Positions 52,924 through 62,154 of a DNA stretch of 64,000 nucleotides are shown piece after piece. The notes under the pieces are model-generated. The model ran no database searches and was not told where the DNA came from. It worked only from the letters and a program-made list of their open reading frames with translations. Every line of letters begins with the position of its first letter. Position 1 is the stretch's first letter. The stretch comes from Lutibacter sp. Hel_I_33_5 (GTDB lineage Bacteria; Bacteroidota; Bacteroidia; Flavobacteriales; Flavobacteriaceae), in contig NZ_VISM01000001.1 in the NCBI RefSeq assembly GCF_007827455.1, positions 2,971,001 through 3,035,000 on the forward strand, in the 5' to 3' direction. The translations under genes were made by a program, and so were the position numbers.

Positions 52924-54591
52924 TTCAAAAGATTGACGAAGTTTCTCCATTAATGGATTTTTCTCTTTCAATTTATTGTATTTTTCTAAAGGCGTATAGG
53001 CAAACTTTTTCTCAACGGTTTCACTTACTTTTGTAGAAATATCTAGACCGTAATTGTTTAGACTTTCCCTTAAGAACTGAATTAACTTAGGTTTTGCTCG
53101 TAACAATTGATCTTGCATTAACGAGTTGGGCAAGGTTAATTCGATACTAAAATTATCTAATAGTATGGGTTCTCCAGAAGCTAAAATAGACGCTAAACTT
53201 TTTTCTCCTTTTTCAGTTAGTTTTTCTTGATATTTAACCCAGTATTTTTCTAACTCTTTTTGTGTAAAAATATCTTTTGGGTGATTATCATAATTGATAT
53301 CAATAGATTTTTTCTCTACATCTTTTTTAAGATGAACACTTTTTAAAGATAATGAAGACGTCCTTTTTGGAGCGTTCTTTAAAACAGGTTTTACAACAAC
53401 TGGTTTCGGTTTTTCTAATATAGGTTTAGGTTCTTCAACAATAGAAGCTTTAGGTTTTAAAGATTTTGCTGCCGGAGAAAGAGACGTAAAAAAAGTTGCA
53501 GGAATTATGTAGTTAGCTGACTTTTTTTTTTCTCCATCAAAAGTGATAGAGGCAATTTGCATTAAAGTAAGTTCTACAAGTAGTCGTTGATTTTTACTCG
53601 CTTTGTATTTTAAATCGCACTCATTTGCTTTGTTGATGGCTTGTATTAAAAAGGTAATATTCGCCTTAGAAGATTGCTCTAAGTATCTCTTTTTTGCTGA
53701 ATCTCCAACTTCTAGCAGTTCTGTGGTCAATTTATCTTTTGCAACCAATAAGTCTCTAAAATGACTTGCTAGTCCGTTTATAAAATGATGTCCTTCAAAC
53801 CCTTTTGATAAGATTGAGTTGAATTCAACTAAAACATCCGGAATTTTATTAGTAAGTAATAAATCAGTCATCTTAAAAAAAGAATCATAATCTAACACAT
53901 TTAAATTTTCTGTTACAGCTTCTCTTGTTAGATTATCACCAGAAAAACTAACCACTCTATCAAATATTGATAATGCATCACGCATTGCGCCATCTGCTTT
54001 TTGAGCAATAATATGCAGCGCATCATCTTCAGCAGTAATTTTCTCTTTCTCGCAAATAACTTTTAAATAGTTTTTTGCATCTAAAACACCAATTCTTTTG
54101 AAATCAAAAATTTGACAACGTGATAAAATTGTCGGTATTATTTTATGCTTTTCAGTAGTAGCTAAAATAAAGATAGCATGTGCTGGCGGTTCTTCTAAGG
54201 TCTTTAAAAAAGCATTAAAAGCTGCTTGAGATAACATGTGTACCTCATCAATGATATAAACCTTGTATTTTCCAACTTGTGGCGGAATACGTACCTGATC
54301 TGTTAAACTTCTAATATCATCCACAGAATTATTAGATGCAGCATCTAATTCAAAAATATTAAAAGCAAAATCATCATCGTTTGATGGATTGTCCTGCTGA
54401 TTAATTTTTTTAGCTAAAATTCTAGCACATGATGTTTTTCCAACCCCACGTGGCCCTGTAAATAATAATGCTTGTGCTAAATGGTTGTTTTTTATAGCGT
54501 TTTCTAACGTATTTGTTATGGCTTGTTGCCCAACAACATCCTCAAAATTTTGAGGTCTGTATTTACGTGCAGAAACTATAAAATGCTCCAT
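52912..54591 (-). CDS. dnaX: DNA polymerase III subunit gamma/tau
   Basis: A 559-aa clamp-loader ATPase. N-terminal ARKYRPQNFEDVVGQQAI, Walker A GPRGVGKTSC, Walker B YIIDEVHML, the LKTLEEPPAHAIFILATTE segment, and sensor residues LSRCQIFDF. The four-cysteine zinc module usual between Walker A and DAAS is absent (INQQDNPSNDDDFAFNIFELDAAS); I believe this is normal for Flavobacteriia. The C-terminal tau region is proline- and lysine-rich. No strong slippery heptamer for gamma/tau frameshifting is seen. Convergent overlap with the antiporter gene. Confidence 0.95.
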   Translation of the reverse strand: MEHFIVSARKYRPQNFEDVVGQQAITNTLENAIKNNHLAQALLFTGPRGVGKTSCARILAKKINQQDNPSNDDDFAFNIFELDAASNNSVDDIRSLTDQVRIPPQVGKYKVYIIDEVHMLSQAAFNAFLKTLEEPPAHAIFILATTEKHKIIPTILSRCQIFDFKRIGVLDAKNYLKVICEKEKITAEDDALHIIAQKADGAMRDALSIFDRVVSFSGDNLTREAVTENLNVLDYDSFFKMTDLLLTNKIPDVLVEFNSILSKGFEGHHFINGLASHFRDLLVAKDKLTTELLEVGDSAKKRYLEQSSKANITFLIQAINKANECDLKYKASKNQRLLVELTLMQIASITFDGEKKKSANYIIPATFFTSLSPAAKSLKPKASIVEEPKPILEKPKPVVVKPVLKNAPKRTSSLSLKSVHLKKDVEKKSIDINYDNHPKDIFTQKELEKYWVKYQEKLTEKGEKSLASILASGEPILLDNFSIELTLPNSLMQDQLLRAKPKLIQFLRESLNNYGLDISTKVSETVEKKFAYTPLEKYNKLKEKNPLMEKLRQSFELDL

Positions 54592-54807
54592 TTATTTTTT
54601 ATAAAATTGAATAACAAATGTAGGTATCTACTTAATTTTTTACAAGAATGATTCTTAACAAAATACTAAAGTTGTAAACAATTGTATGAAGTTTTATATT
54701 ATTACGACAAAGTGAATATAAGTTGTTTGTTAAACTTAAAAGTTCGAAAGTAGTATCAGGAATTTAAAACTCTTGATACTATTTTTATCATTTTAAATTA
54801 CTTATTG

Positions 54808-55455
54808 ATGAATTATATAAAACGTATTTTCCTTTGCTGTTTTGCAATTACCTTATTTTCTTGTTTTAGTTTTACTGAAAAGAAAGCTAAAAAACCGATT
54901 TCAGAATTCACGATTCAAAAAGATACAAAAGTCGCTTATTTTGCAAGTGGCTGTTTTTGGTGTGTAGAAGCGATTTTTGAAAGTGTAGCTGGTGTAGAAG
55001 AGGCAGTTTCTGGATATGCGGGAGGATTTACCAAAAAACCAACTTATAACACTATTGGTACAGGAGCAACTGGACATGCAGAAACTGTTGCCGTATATTA
55101 CAATCCTAAAAAAGTATCTTTTAAAACCTTAGTGGCTGTGTTTTTTGGTTCACATGACCCTACTACAAAAAATGGACAGCATCCAGATTATGGATCACAA
55201 TATAGATCGATTGCATTTTATGAAAATGAAGATGAAAAAGCAATCATAAATAATGCAATTACGTATTTAAACAAAGAGGTGTTTGATAATAAAATTGTTA
55301 CCGAAGTAACAAAATTTAAGAAATTTCATAAAGCGGAAGAATATCATCAAGATTTTGAGCGTAGAAACCCAAATCAAGGATATGTAAGAGCGGTTTCTAT
55401 TCCTAGGTTAAATCGATTTAAAAAAAAGTTTCCTGAGCTTTTGAAGAATAAGTAA
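54808..55455 (+). CDS. msrA: Peptide methionine sulfoxide reductase MsrA, lipoprotein
   Basis: A 215-aa protein with a lipoprotein-type signal (ITLFSCFS). Catalytic motif GCFWCVEA near residue 49, then GYAGGFTKKPTYNTIGTGATGHAE and HDPTTKNGQHPDYGSQYRSIAFY, all diagnostic of MsrA, which reduces methionine-S-sulfoxide. The secretion signal suggests it repairs envelope proteins. The ATG at 54808 is chosen over the in-frame TTG just before it. Confidence 0.95.
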   Translation: MNYIKRIFLCCFAITLFSCFSFTEKKAKKPISEFTIQKDTKVAYFASGCFWCVEAIFESVAGVEEAVSGYAGGFTKKPTYNTIGTGATGHAETVAVYYNPKKVSFKTLVAVFFGSHDPTTKNGQHPDYGSQYRSIAFYENEDEKAIINNAITYLNKEVFDNKIVTEVTKFKKFHKAEEYHQDFERRNPNQGYVRAVSIPRLNRFKKKFPELLKNK

Positions 55456-55506
55456 TATATTTTTTTTGGGGAGAGGTATTTCCTAAGATGGTGTTTAAAG
55501 TGGTTT

Positions 55507-55923
55507 TTACCTTTCAAATTCTGTTATAAATCCATCAGCAGCTAAGCCATTGTCAATTTTTAAACTAGTTGCACTTAATAATATTATAACACCTCTTTCC
55601 GTGTTGTTTATAAATAAAGTTTCTTGTTTATCATTTTGCTCAACTTGAATATCATATTTTCCACTATCAAGTCCAGAATAAATATCTTCTGGTCCAGTTG
55701 AAATAATATTATTTTCAACAATCAAAGTATTATTATTTAAATTAAAAATCCATTCAACTTCTCCATGGTTATAATCAATATTTATTCCTTGTAAGCCACC
55801 TCTTACATTTTTTAAAGTCCAGCTTCCACTAAGAGTTTCAGTTTGAGTTGAATTATCACTATTGCAGTTGGTAAAAAAAACTAAACTCAAAATCATTAAT
55901 AAACTTAATTTTCTAATTCTCAT
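55507..55923 (-). CDS. Small lipocalin-like lipoprotein
   Basis: A 138-aa lipoprotein (signal ending VFFTNC). The mature part begins LSGSWTLKNVRGG, typical of Bacteroidota lipocalin-like proteins, and has alternating beta-strand-like segments. Function unknown. No operon partner is evident. Confidence 0.6.
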   Translation of the reverse strand: MRIRKLSLLMILSLVFFTNCNSDNSTQTETLSGSWTLKNVRGGLQGINIDYNHGEVEWIFNLNNNTLIVENNIISTGPEDIYSGLDSGKYDIQVEQNDKQETLFINNTERGVIILLSATSLKIDNGLAADGFITEFER

Positions 55924-56110
55924 ATTTTTCAGGCTATATTTTATAGATGTTGAATTTCAAAAAAGGTTGCGTAAAATACTGCAAACAGTTATTAAATCAA
56001 CTTTTATTAATTATAGGTAAAAGCAATGTTGCCAATACATAATAACATATTTAATAAAAATAAATGTTATTTGGTTATTAATAATTCTATTACTAAAATA
56101 AATTTAGCAC

Positions 56111-56138
56111 AAAAAAAAGCGCCGATAAATCGGCGCTT
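56111..56138 (-). terminator. Terminator of the 271-aa secreted protein gene
   Basis: Perfect 10-bp GC-rich stem AAGCGCCGAT/ATCGGCGCTT (56117-56126 with 56129-56138), followed on the minus strand by eight T. Confidence 0.85.
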
Positions 56139-56219
56139 CATATGTACCCTTAATACATGTTTATTTATAAATCCAAGATAGGTTTATAAACTACTAGAGA
56201 GTAGTGAGGGGAAATATTT

Positions 56220-57035
56220 TTATTGGTCTTCTAACAAAATGTATTGTACATTCATTGTATAAGACCCTGGTTCTGCATAACTTTTATTTCCAGAGTTCGG
56301 TAATCCACCCGCTAAAACAGAAGATGCATTTGCAGATGCTGTTACATTTTGTGCAACGGTAGCATCTTCATTATAGGCATTTGGAAATACTGCTGGATAG
56401 CTAGGTAAAATTCTATAATCTATTTCATAAGAAAAACTTCCATCAGAAAGATAGCTACCAGCTTCCATATAACTGTATTTATCTCCTTGAGCAACACCAC
56501 TATGGCCTGCTAAATATTTTCCACTTTTTGATGGAGGAGAAGGTAAGCCGTCTTCAGAAACGTATAAGCTATTACTAGCACTCGTTCTAAATTCGTTTGA
56601 AAAGTTTCTGCTATAATCAGCATAAGGGCCAACACTTTTTTCAGCACCTTTGTTAACGTTACTTTGTTTAATTTCTAATAAACTTAAAGGAAGGTCTGCA
56701 ACAGAATTTGTTGTTGGACCATAACTTTCTTGTTGATTCCAAAAAGTTTTTTCGTTTGTGTTTTTGTTGGTAGATCTTCCAACTGCATATAAATCCCACT
56801 TTACAGTAGAAGTTACTTTTAACACCGTTGCTTTGTTTTTCTCAATACCCTTGTAGTATTTAGATTTTTCATCAAAAACAAAGTTAATTTGTTCTGGTGC
56901 AGTCATGTCCATCTGTAAAACAGGTTGCATGTCTAGTACAAAAGAAACTCCGTTATTGTTGTTCTTTTGAGCGTTTGTAATAGCACATATGCTTAGGAAA
57001 CATATAGTTACTATAAATTTAGTTACATTTTTCAT
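56220..57035 (-). CDS. Secreted protein of unknown function
   Basis: A 271-aa protein with a signal peptide (ending AITNAQ). The mature protein is rich in Asn, Ser, Tyr and Gly, with beta-strand-like segments (INFVFDEKSKYYKGIEK, VKWDLYAVGR, FSYEIDYRILPSYPAVF, and the terminal YTMNVQYILLEDQ). The strong terminator and isolated promoter region make it a single-gene unit. It might be a surface or pilus-like subunit given its composition, but no family is recognised. Confidence 0.7.
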   Translation of the reverse strand: MKNVTKFIVTICFLSICAITNAQKNNNNGVSFVLDMQPVLQMDMTAPEQINFVFDEKSKYYKGIEKNKATVLKVTSTVKWDLYAVGRSTNKNTNEKTFWNQQESYGPTTNSVADLPLSLLEIKQSNVNKGAEKSVGPYADYSRNFSNEFRTSASNSLYVSEDGLPSPPSKSGKYLAGHSGVAQGDKYSYMEAGSYLSDGSFSYEIDYRILPSYPAVFPNAYNEDATVAQNVTASANASSVLAGGLPNSGNKSYAEPGSYTMNVQYILLEDQ

Positions 57036-57222
57036 AATAAATAATGATTAAGGATTACTAATTTTATTTACAGACAAAAGCCAATGCTTTCATCCATTTT
57101 ATATTAAATTTTATAAATTGTTTGCTAACTCTTGTAGGGATTGAGTTAGTTAAAATTGCATACTGTAGGGATGATGCAATCTATGTTGTTGAACTTGGTT
57201 TAATCTTAACTAGAGGGTAGTT

Positions 57223-58239
57223 TTATATTTTTTCTATCCAGTTCAATATGGTGTCCGACGCTCGTTTATCTATATTGTATAACATAGAATTTGTTAAAGT
57301 TCCAGACGTTAGGTAATGATTCAAATTTGAGATTACCTTTACTGTAATGTAGGGGTTGTTGTAATTTTTTAAGCGCTTAACTTCTGCCAGCGGGTTAATA
57401 TATTGATCGTTACTCCCAATAATATATATCGTTGGAATTTTTAGCGTTTTGTATGCTATTTCATAGTCTTCTTTAAATAAATTTATGTGTGTGTTACTCC
57501 AAAAATTGACATCATTTATATTAAATCCTTTTAATTTAATTGCATCTAAACCTTTGTTTCTAAGTTTGGTGTCTGTAATGTTTAGGTTTTTGTTCTGATG
57601 TGTGATGTATAATAAAGTATCTAGTAAATTAATGGTTTCTAGATATGTTTTGTTTTTTATTTGATATTGCTCAAGCGTTTTTATTTGATATTTAGAAGCA
57701 TCTGCAAAATTCTTTACAGGTGATGCAATCTGAATTAAAAAGTCTACTTGAGATTTTGGTAAAATAGTATATGCTGTAACTGCCGCCATACCACCTAAAC
57801 TGTGACCTAATAAGCCAATTTGCTTGTCTTGATACGTGTCTACAGATTTTAAATGATTGATAGCGAAAGCAACATCATGTGTTAAGTTTAATATGTTTGA
57901 GGTGAATTTTCCTTCAGATTTTCCAACACCACGTTCATCAAAGCGATACACAGCAATATTGTTTTTAAGGAGTTTTTTGGTGAGTTTATAATGTGAGTTT
58001 CGTGTATCTTTTCCAGATCCTGGAACAATAACAACTATTTTTTTATAATCAGTTTTTGGGGTGATAAGTGTGCCAGATAGCCAAAGATTATCGTGAGAAT
58101 TGTGAAAATTAATTTCAGAAAAGCTGAAATCAATTTCAGGAGTGATTTCTTTTTCGTGAGAAAAAACATTTTGAGCGTTACTAGATAGTACACTAAAAAT
58201 TAAAAAAAAGATTAAAAAAATGTTCCTATTTAAGGACAT
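57223..58239 (-). CDS. Secreted alpha/beta hydrolase
   Basis: A 338-aa protein with a signal peptide (ending SSNAQ). Alpha/beta hydrolase fold: oxyanion region VIVPGSGKDTRNSHY, DERGVGKSEG, nucleophile Ser in GLLGHSLGGMAAV, acid Asp in TIYIIGSNDQYI, and His in SNLNHYLT. It belongs with serine aminopeptidase/esterase-like hydrolases. Substrate unknown; export suggests a periplasmic esterase or peptidase. Confidence 0.85.
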   Translation of the reverse strand: MSLNRNIFLIFFLIFSVLSSNAQNVFSHEKEITPEIDFSFSEINFHNSHDNLWLSGTLITPKTDYKKIVVIVPGSGKDTRNSHYKLTKKLLKNNIAVYRFDERGVGKSEGKFTSNILNLTHDVAFAINHLKSVDTYQDKQIGLLGHSLGGMAAVTAYTILPKSQVDFLIQIASPVKNFADASKYQIKTLEQYQIKNKTYLETINLLDTLLYITHQNKNLNITDTKLRNKGLDAIKLKGFNINDVNFWSNTHINLFKEDYEIAYKTLKIPTIYIIGSNDQYINPLAEVKRLKNYNNPYITVKVISNLNHYLTSGTLTNSMLYNIDKRASDTILNWIEKI

Positions 58240-58410
58240 TACCTAAAAAATTTAAAACCATTAAAATATTAAACTAGGGGTTTAACTTTTAAGATAAAGA
58301 GGGTTCTATCTTGTACTATTTTAGGGAATTATGTTGATAGTTGTAGAGGATACTATCGTTTTTTAGGAGGTGAAATAAAATAAAAAATTTTAAATCTGGC
58401 GCAAAAGTAC

Positions 58411-58442
58411 AAAAAAAGCATTGTATAACACAATGCTTTTTT
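58411..58442 (-). terminator. Terminator of the first acyl-CoA synthetase gene
   Basis: GCATTGT/ACAATGC stem (58418-58424 with 58430-58436) extended by A-run/T-run arms, loop ATAAC. On the minus strand it ends in a T-run. Confidence 0.8.
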
Positions 58443-58462
58443 AAATTTTATTTCAGTAAAAA

Positions 58463-60235
58463 TTAATCGCAGTAAATCTTATCGTATAAATCTTGATAGA
58501 TTTTTCTAATAGTTGCGCGTTTCATTTTCATGGTTGGCGTAAGGTGTCCAGCATCAATAGACCATTCTTCAGCAGTTAATTCAAACTTTTTAATGGTTTC
58601 CCATTTTCCAAATTTACTATTGCACACATTAACTTCTTTTTCAATTCTATCAATTACTTTCTTGTTGGTAATCAGGTCTTTATTGTCACCTAATTTGATA
58701 TTTTGTCTTTTTGCCCAATCTCTTACAAATTCAAAATTTGGTTGTACAATTGCTGCAGCCATTTTCTGACCTTCACCAATCACCATAACTTGTTCTATAA
58801 AACGAGATTGTTTTAGTTCTCCTTCTAATAAAGGTGGAACAATATATTTTCCTCCAGAGGTTTTAAACATTTCTTTGGTTCTACCAGTAATTTTAAGGAA
58901 ACCATCTTTATCAATTTCTCCTTTATCACCAGTATGAAAATAACCATTTTTAATAACCGAAGCTGTTTTTTCTGGATCTTTATAATAGCCTTGCATAATA
59001 TTAGGTCCTTTCGCTAATATCTCACCATCTTCGGCAATTTTAACCTCAACACCATCAATAACTCTACCTACAGTTCCAATTCTAAATCCGCCATTTTCTT
59101 CACAGTTTACAGTAATTACAGGAGATGTTTCTGTTAATCCATATCCTTCCATAATTGGCATACCTGCTGCTGTAAAAACGCGAGTTAATCGCTGTTGAAG
59201 TGCTGCAGAGCCTGAAACCATTAATTTTAATTCGCCACCTAAAGCGGCTTGCCATTTAGAGAAGATTAATTTTTTAGCGATACTTAATCTTTTTTCATAC
59301 CACCAACCATTGGCTCCATAAGGTTCATATTTTAAACCTAATTCAATTGCCCAGAAGAATAAACTCTTTTTTATACCAGTTAAATCAGCTCCCTTAGCGT
59401 AAATTTTATCATATATTTTTTCATATAATCTTGGAACTGCCGTCATTACCTGTGGCTTAATTTCTTGCGCATTTTCGCTTAATTTTTCTATCGATTCTGC
59501 GAAATATATTTCTACACCACAAGATTGATATATGTATAATATCATACGTTCAAAAATATGACAGACAGGTAAAAAACTTAACGCTTTAGAATCTCCTCTG
59601 TCTAAAGGGACACGTATTGTGCTACTTAGAACATTACTTACTATATTATTATGAGAAAGCATAACACCTTTTGGTCTTCCCGTAGTTCCGGAAGTATAAA
59701 TTAAGGTTGCTAAATCTTCTGGTTGTACATTTTCTTTCCGTGCTTCAACATCATTTTGATTACTTTCATCTTTACCAGACTCTAATAATTCTTTCCAACT
59801 TTTTTCACCAGCAACATCATCAAAAGTATAAATTTCTTTTAGCTTGGTATTTCCTTTTATTTGATTCAACTTTTCTAAAATAGTAGTATCAGATACGAAA
59901 CAATAAATAGCTTCAGAATGATTTAAAACATATTCATAATCTTCTTTAGAAATTGTAGGATATATTGGAACATTTTGAGCACCAACTTGTAAAATACCAA
60001 TATCACAAATATTCCATTCTGTTCTGTTATTTGTTGAAATAACAGCGATTTTATCGTTAGGTTGTACACCTAAATTTAATAAAGCTCTACTTATAGCATT
60101 GGCTTTATCAATATACTCTTGTGTGGAAATGGATTCCCATTTTCCATTATATTTAGTGCTAAAAGCTTTAGATAAATTATAATTTTCTTGTTGATAATAT
60201 GGAAAATCGAATAATCGTTTAATTTCTATTGGCAT
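58463..60235 (-). CDS. Long-chain acyl-CoA synthetase (AMP-forming)
   Basis: A 590-aa adenylate-forming enzyme: LIYTSGTTGRPKGVMLSHNNIV, MEGYGLTETSPVITVN, GEILAKGPNIMQGYYKDPEKT, YFHTGDKGEIDKDGFLKITGR and the C-terminal catalytic-lysine region near MKMKRATIRK. It activates long-chain fatty acids to acyl-CoA. It is a close paralogue of the gene 74 bp upstream (60310), arising by tandem duplication. Confidence 0.92.
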   Translation of the reverse strand: MPIEIKRLFDFPYYQQENYNLSKAFSTKYNGKWESISTQEYIDKANAISRALLNLGVQPNDKIAVISTNNRTEWNICDIGILQVGAQNVPIYPTISKEDYEYVLNHSEAIYCFVSDTTILEKLNQIKGNTKLKEIYTFDDVAGEKSWKELLESGKDESNQNDVEARKENVQPEDLATLIYTSGTTGRPKGVMLSHNNIVSNVLSSTIRVPLDRGDSKALSFLPVCHIFERMILYIYQSCGVEIYFAESIEKLSENAQEIKPQVMTAVPRLYEKIYDKIYAKGADLTGIKKSLFFWAIELGLKYEPYGANGWWYEKRLSIAKKLIFSKWQAALGGELKLMVSGSAALQQRLTRVFTAAGMPIMEGYGLTETSPVITVNCEENGGFRIGTVGRVIDGVEVKIAEDGEILAKGPNIMQGYYKDPEKTASVIKNGYFHTGDKGEIDKDGFLKITGRTKEMFKTSGGKYIVPPLLEGELKQSRFIEQVMVIGEGQKMAAAIVQPNFEFVRDWAKRQNIKLGDNKDLITNKKVIDRIEKEVNVCNSKFGKWETIKKFELTAEEWSIDAGHLTPTMKMKRATIRKIYQDLYDKIYCD

Positions 60236-60309
60236 GTGTTAAAATTTGAAGTATTGCAAAGTATGAAATTTACCTTGATTTAACAAATGACAAAAAGTTA
60301 ACTTGTTTA

Positions 60310-62073
60310 TTATAGATTATATATTTTTTCGAAGAGTTTTTTATACTTTTCTTTAATAACTTTTCGTTTGACTTTTAAAGTAGGAGTGAGGTGCCCATCA
60401 TCTATTGTCCATTCATCCGGAGTTATTTCAAATTTCTTTATTTGTTCCCATTTTCCAAAATGTGTATTGCAGCTATCTATTTCTTTCTGAATTCTTTGGA
60501 TTAATTTCTCATCTGATGTATAATCATGTATAATATGATTATTTCGATTAGACCATTCTTCAACAAACTCAAAATTGATTTGAACTAATGCTGCTGGCAT
60601 TTTTTGACCTTCGCCAATTACCATAACTTGTTCTATAAATCGAGATTGTTTTAATTGACTTTCTAAAGCCGTAGGCGCAATATATTTACCTCCTGATGTT
60701 TTAAATATTTGTTTTTTTCGATCCGTTATCGTTAAAAAACCATCATTATCAACTTTACCAATATCTCCTGTATGTAAATAACCATTGATGATAGTTTCTT
60801 TTGTCATCTCTTCATTTTTGTAATAACCCAACATAACATTATCACCTTTTATTAAAATTTCACCATCATCAGCAATTTTAATCTCAACATTATTTAATGG
60901 TTTTCCTACTGTGCCAATTTTTAAACCATTATTTCTTAAATCATTTAATGTTCCTGCTGGTGACGATTCAGTCATTCCGTAACCTTCAAAAACATCAATT
61001 CCTGCGGCTGTAAATATTCTAATTAATCGATGTTGTAAAGGCGCAGAACCCGAAACCATAAATTGTAAATTGCCTCCTAATGCTTCTTGCCATTTAGAAA
61101 AAATGAGCTTTCTAGCAATATTAAGTTTAAAATGATACCAAGCACCATTTTTATGATAAGGTTCATATTTTTCAGCCAATGCTAGTGCCCAAAAAAACAA
61201 TCCTTTTTTGACACCTGTTAACTGACTTCCTTTGTCAACAATTTTATCAAATATTTTTTCTAATAACCTTGGTACCACTGCTAAATAATGTGGTTTTACC
61301 TCTCTTATTGTATCTCCAATTTTTTCGATACTTTCTGCAAAATAGACTTCAAAACCCATTTGCTGATTATAGTATGAGGCTGTTCTTTCAAAAATATGAC
61401 AAATAGGTAAGTAGCTAATAATTCGTTTATTATTACCTCTTAAGTCTAAGGATAAGCTAGTTGTGTGAACTGCAAAAACAATGTTTTTATGACTTAACAT
61501 AACTCCTTTTGGTGTTCCTGTAGTACCAGATGTGTAAATAATAGTTGCTAAGTCTTCTGGCTTTACATTGTCTTTTAATGTTGCTATTTTAGTTGAATAG
61601 TCTTCATTTTCTCCAATCTCTAAAAATTTGTTCCAACTATATTCATTATTAGATATTTCTAGAGAAAAAATATTTTTTAATTGTGTTTTGTCTACTATAG
61701 ATTTTACTTTTTTATATAATTCATCATTAGAAACAAAACAATACGTAGCATCAGAATGATTTAAAATATACTCATAATCTTTTTCTGCTAAGGTTGCATA
61801 TAACGGAACATTTTGTGCCCCAATTTGTAGAACTCCTATATCTAAACTATGCCAATTTGGGTTGTTGTTTGCAGAAATAACCGCTATTTTATCATTTGGT
61901 TTTACTCCTAGTTTCAATAAAGAACTACTTACTTTATTTATACTATTTATATATGCTTGCGTAGAAATTGATTTCCAGGTTTTATTTTCTAAGTAATTAA
62001 AACATTTTTCTTGTGGAAAGTTTTTTAATTGATGATAAGGAAAATCAAACAGGCGTGTAATTTTTGAAGACAT
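60310..62073 (-). CDS. Long-chain acyl-CoA synthetase (AMP-forming), paralogue
   Basis: A 587-aa adenylate-forming enzyme with IIYTSGTTGTPKGVMLSHKNIV, FEGYGMTESSPAGTLN, GEILIKGDNVMLGYYKNEEMT and YLHTGDIGKVDNDGFLTITDR. It is alignable over its full length with the neighbour at 58463, including identical stretches such as KQSRFIEQVMVIGEGQKM. It is divergent enough that the two may differ in chain-length preference or regulation. The genes may be co-transcribed. Confidence 0.92.
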   Translation of the reverse strand: MSSKITRLFDFPYHQLKNFPQEKCFNYLENKTWKSISTQAYINSINKVSSSLLKLGVKPNDKIAVISANNNPNWHSLDIGVLQIGAQNVPLYATLAEKDYEYILNHSDATYCFVSNDELYKKVKSIVDKTQLKNIFSLEISNNEYSWNKFLEIGENEDYSTKIATLKDNVKPEDLATIIYTSGTTGTPKGVMLSHKNIVFAVHTTSLSLDLRGNNKRIISYLPICHIFERTASYYNQQMGFEVYFAESIEKIGDTIREVKPHYLAVVPRLLEKIFDKIVDKGSQLTGVKKGLFFWALALAEKYEPYHKNGAWYHFKLNIARKLIFSKWQEALGGNLQFMVSGSAPLQHRLIRIFTAAGIDVFEGYGMTESSPAGTLNDLRNNGLKIGTVGKPLNNVEIKIADDGEILIKGDNVMLGYYKNEEMTKETIINGYLHTGDIGKVDNDGFLTITDRKKQIFKTSGGKYIAPTALESQLKQSRFIEQVMVIGEGQKMPAALVQINFEFVEEWSNRNNHIIHDYTSDEKLIQRIQKEIDSCNTHFGKWEQIKKFEITPDEWTIDDGHLTPTLKVKRKVIKEKYKKLFEKIYNL

Positions 62074-62102
62074 AAATAAAATTTCTTAAATATAAGAAAA
62101 AG

Positions 62103-62131
62103 AAAAATGTTAGCCATTGGCTAACATTTTT
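62103..62131 (-). terminator. Terminator of the pentapeptide-like gene
   Basis: Perfect 13-bp stem AAAAATGTTAGCC/GGCTAACATTTTT around ATT. T-runs occur at both ends, so it can act in either direction. Confidence 0.82.
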
Positions 62132-62154
62132 ATAATTTTATTAGAGGTGCTTTC

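Noticed and set aside
53300..53360. A-rich run in dnaX as a programmed frameshift site
   Set aside because: No strong slippery heptamer with a following stem could be made out.
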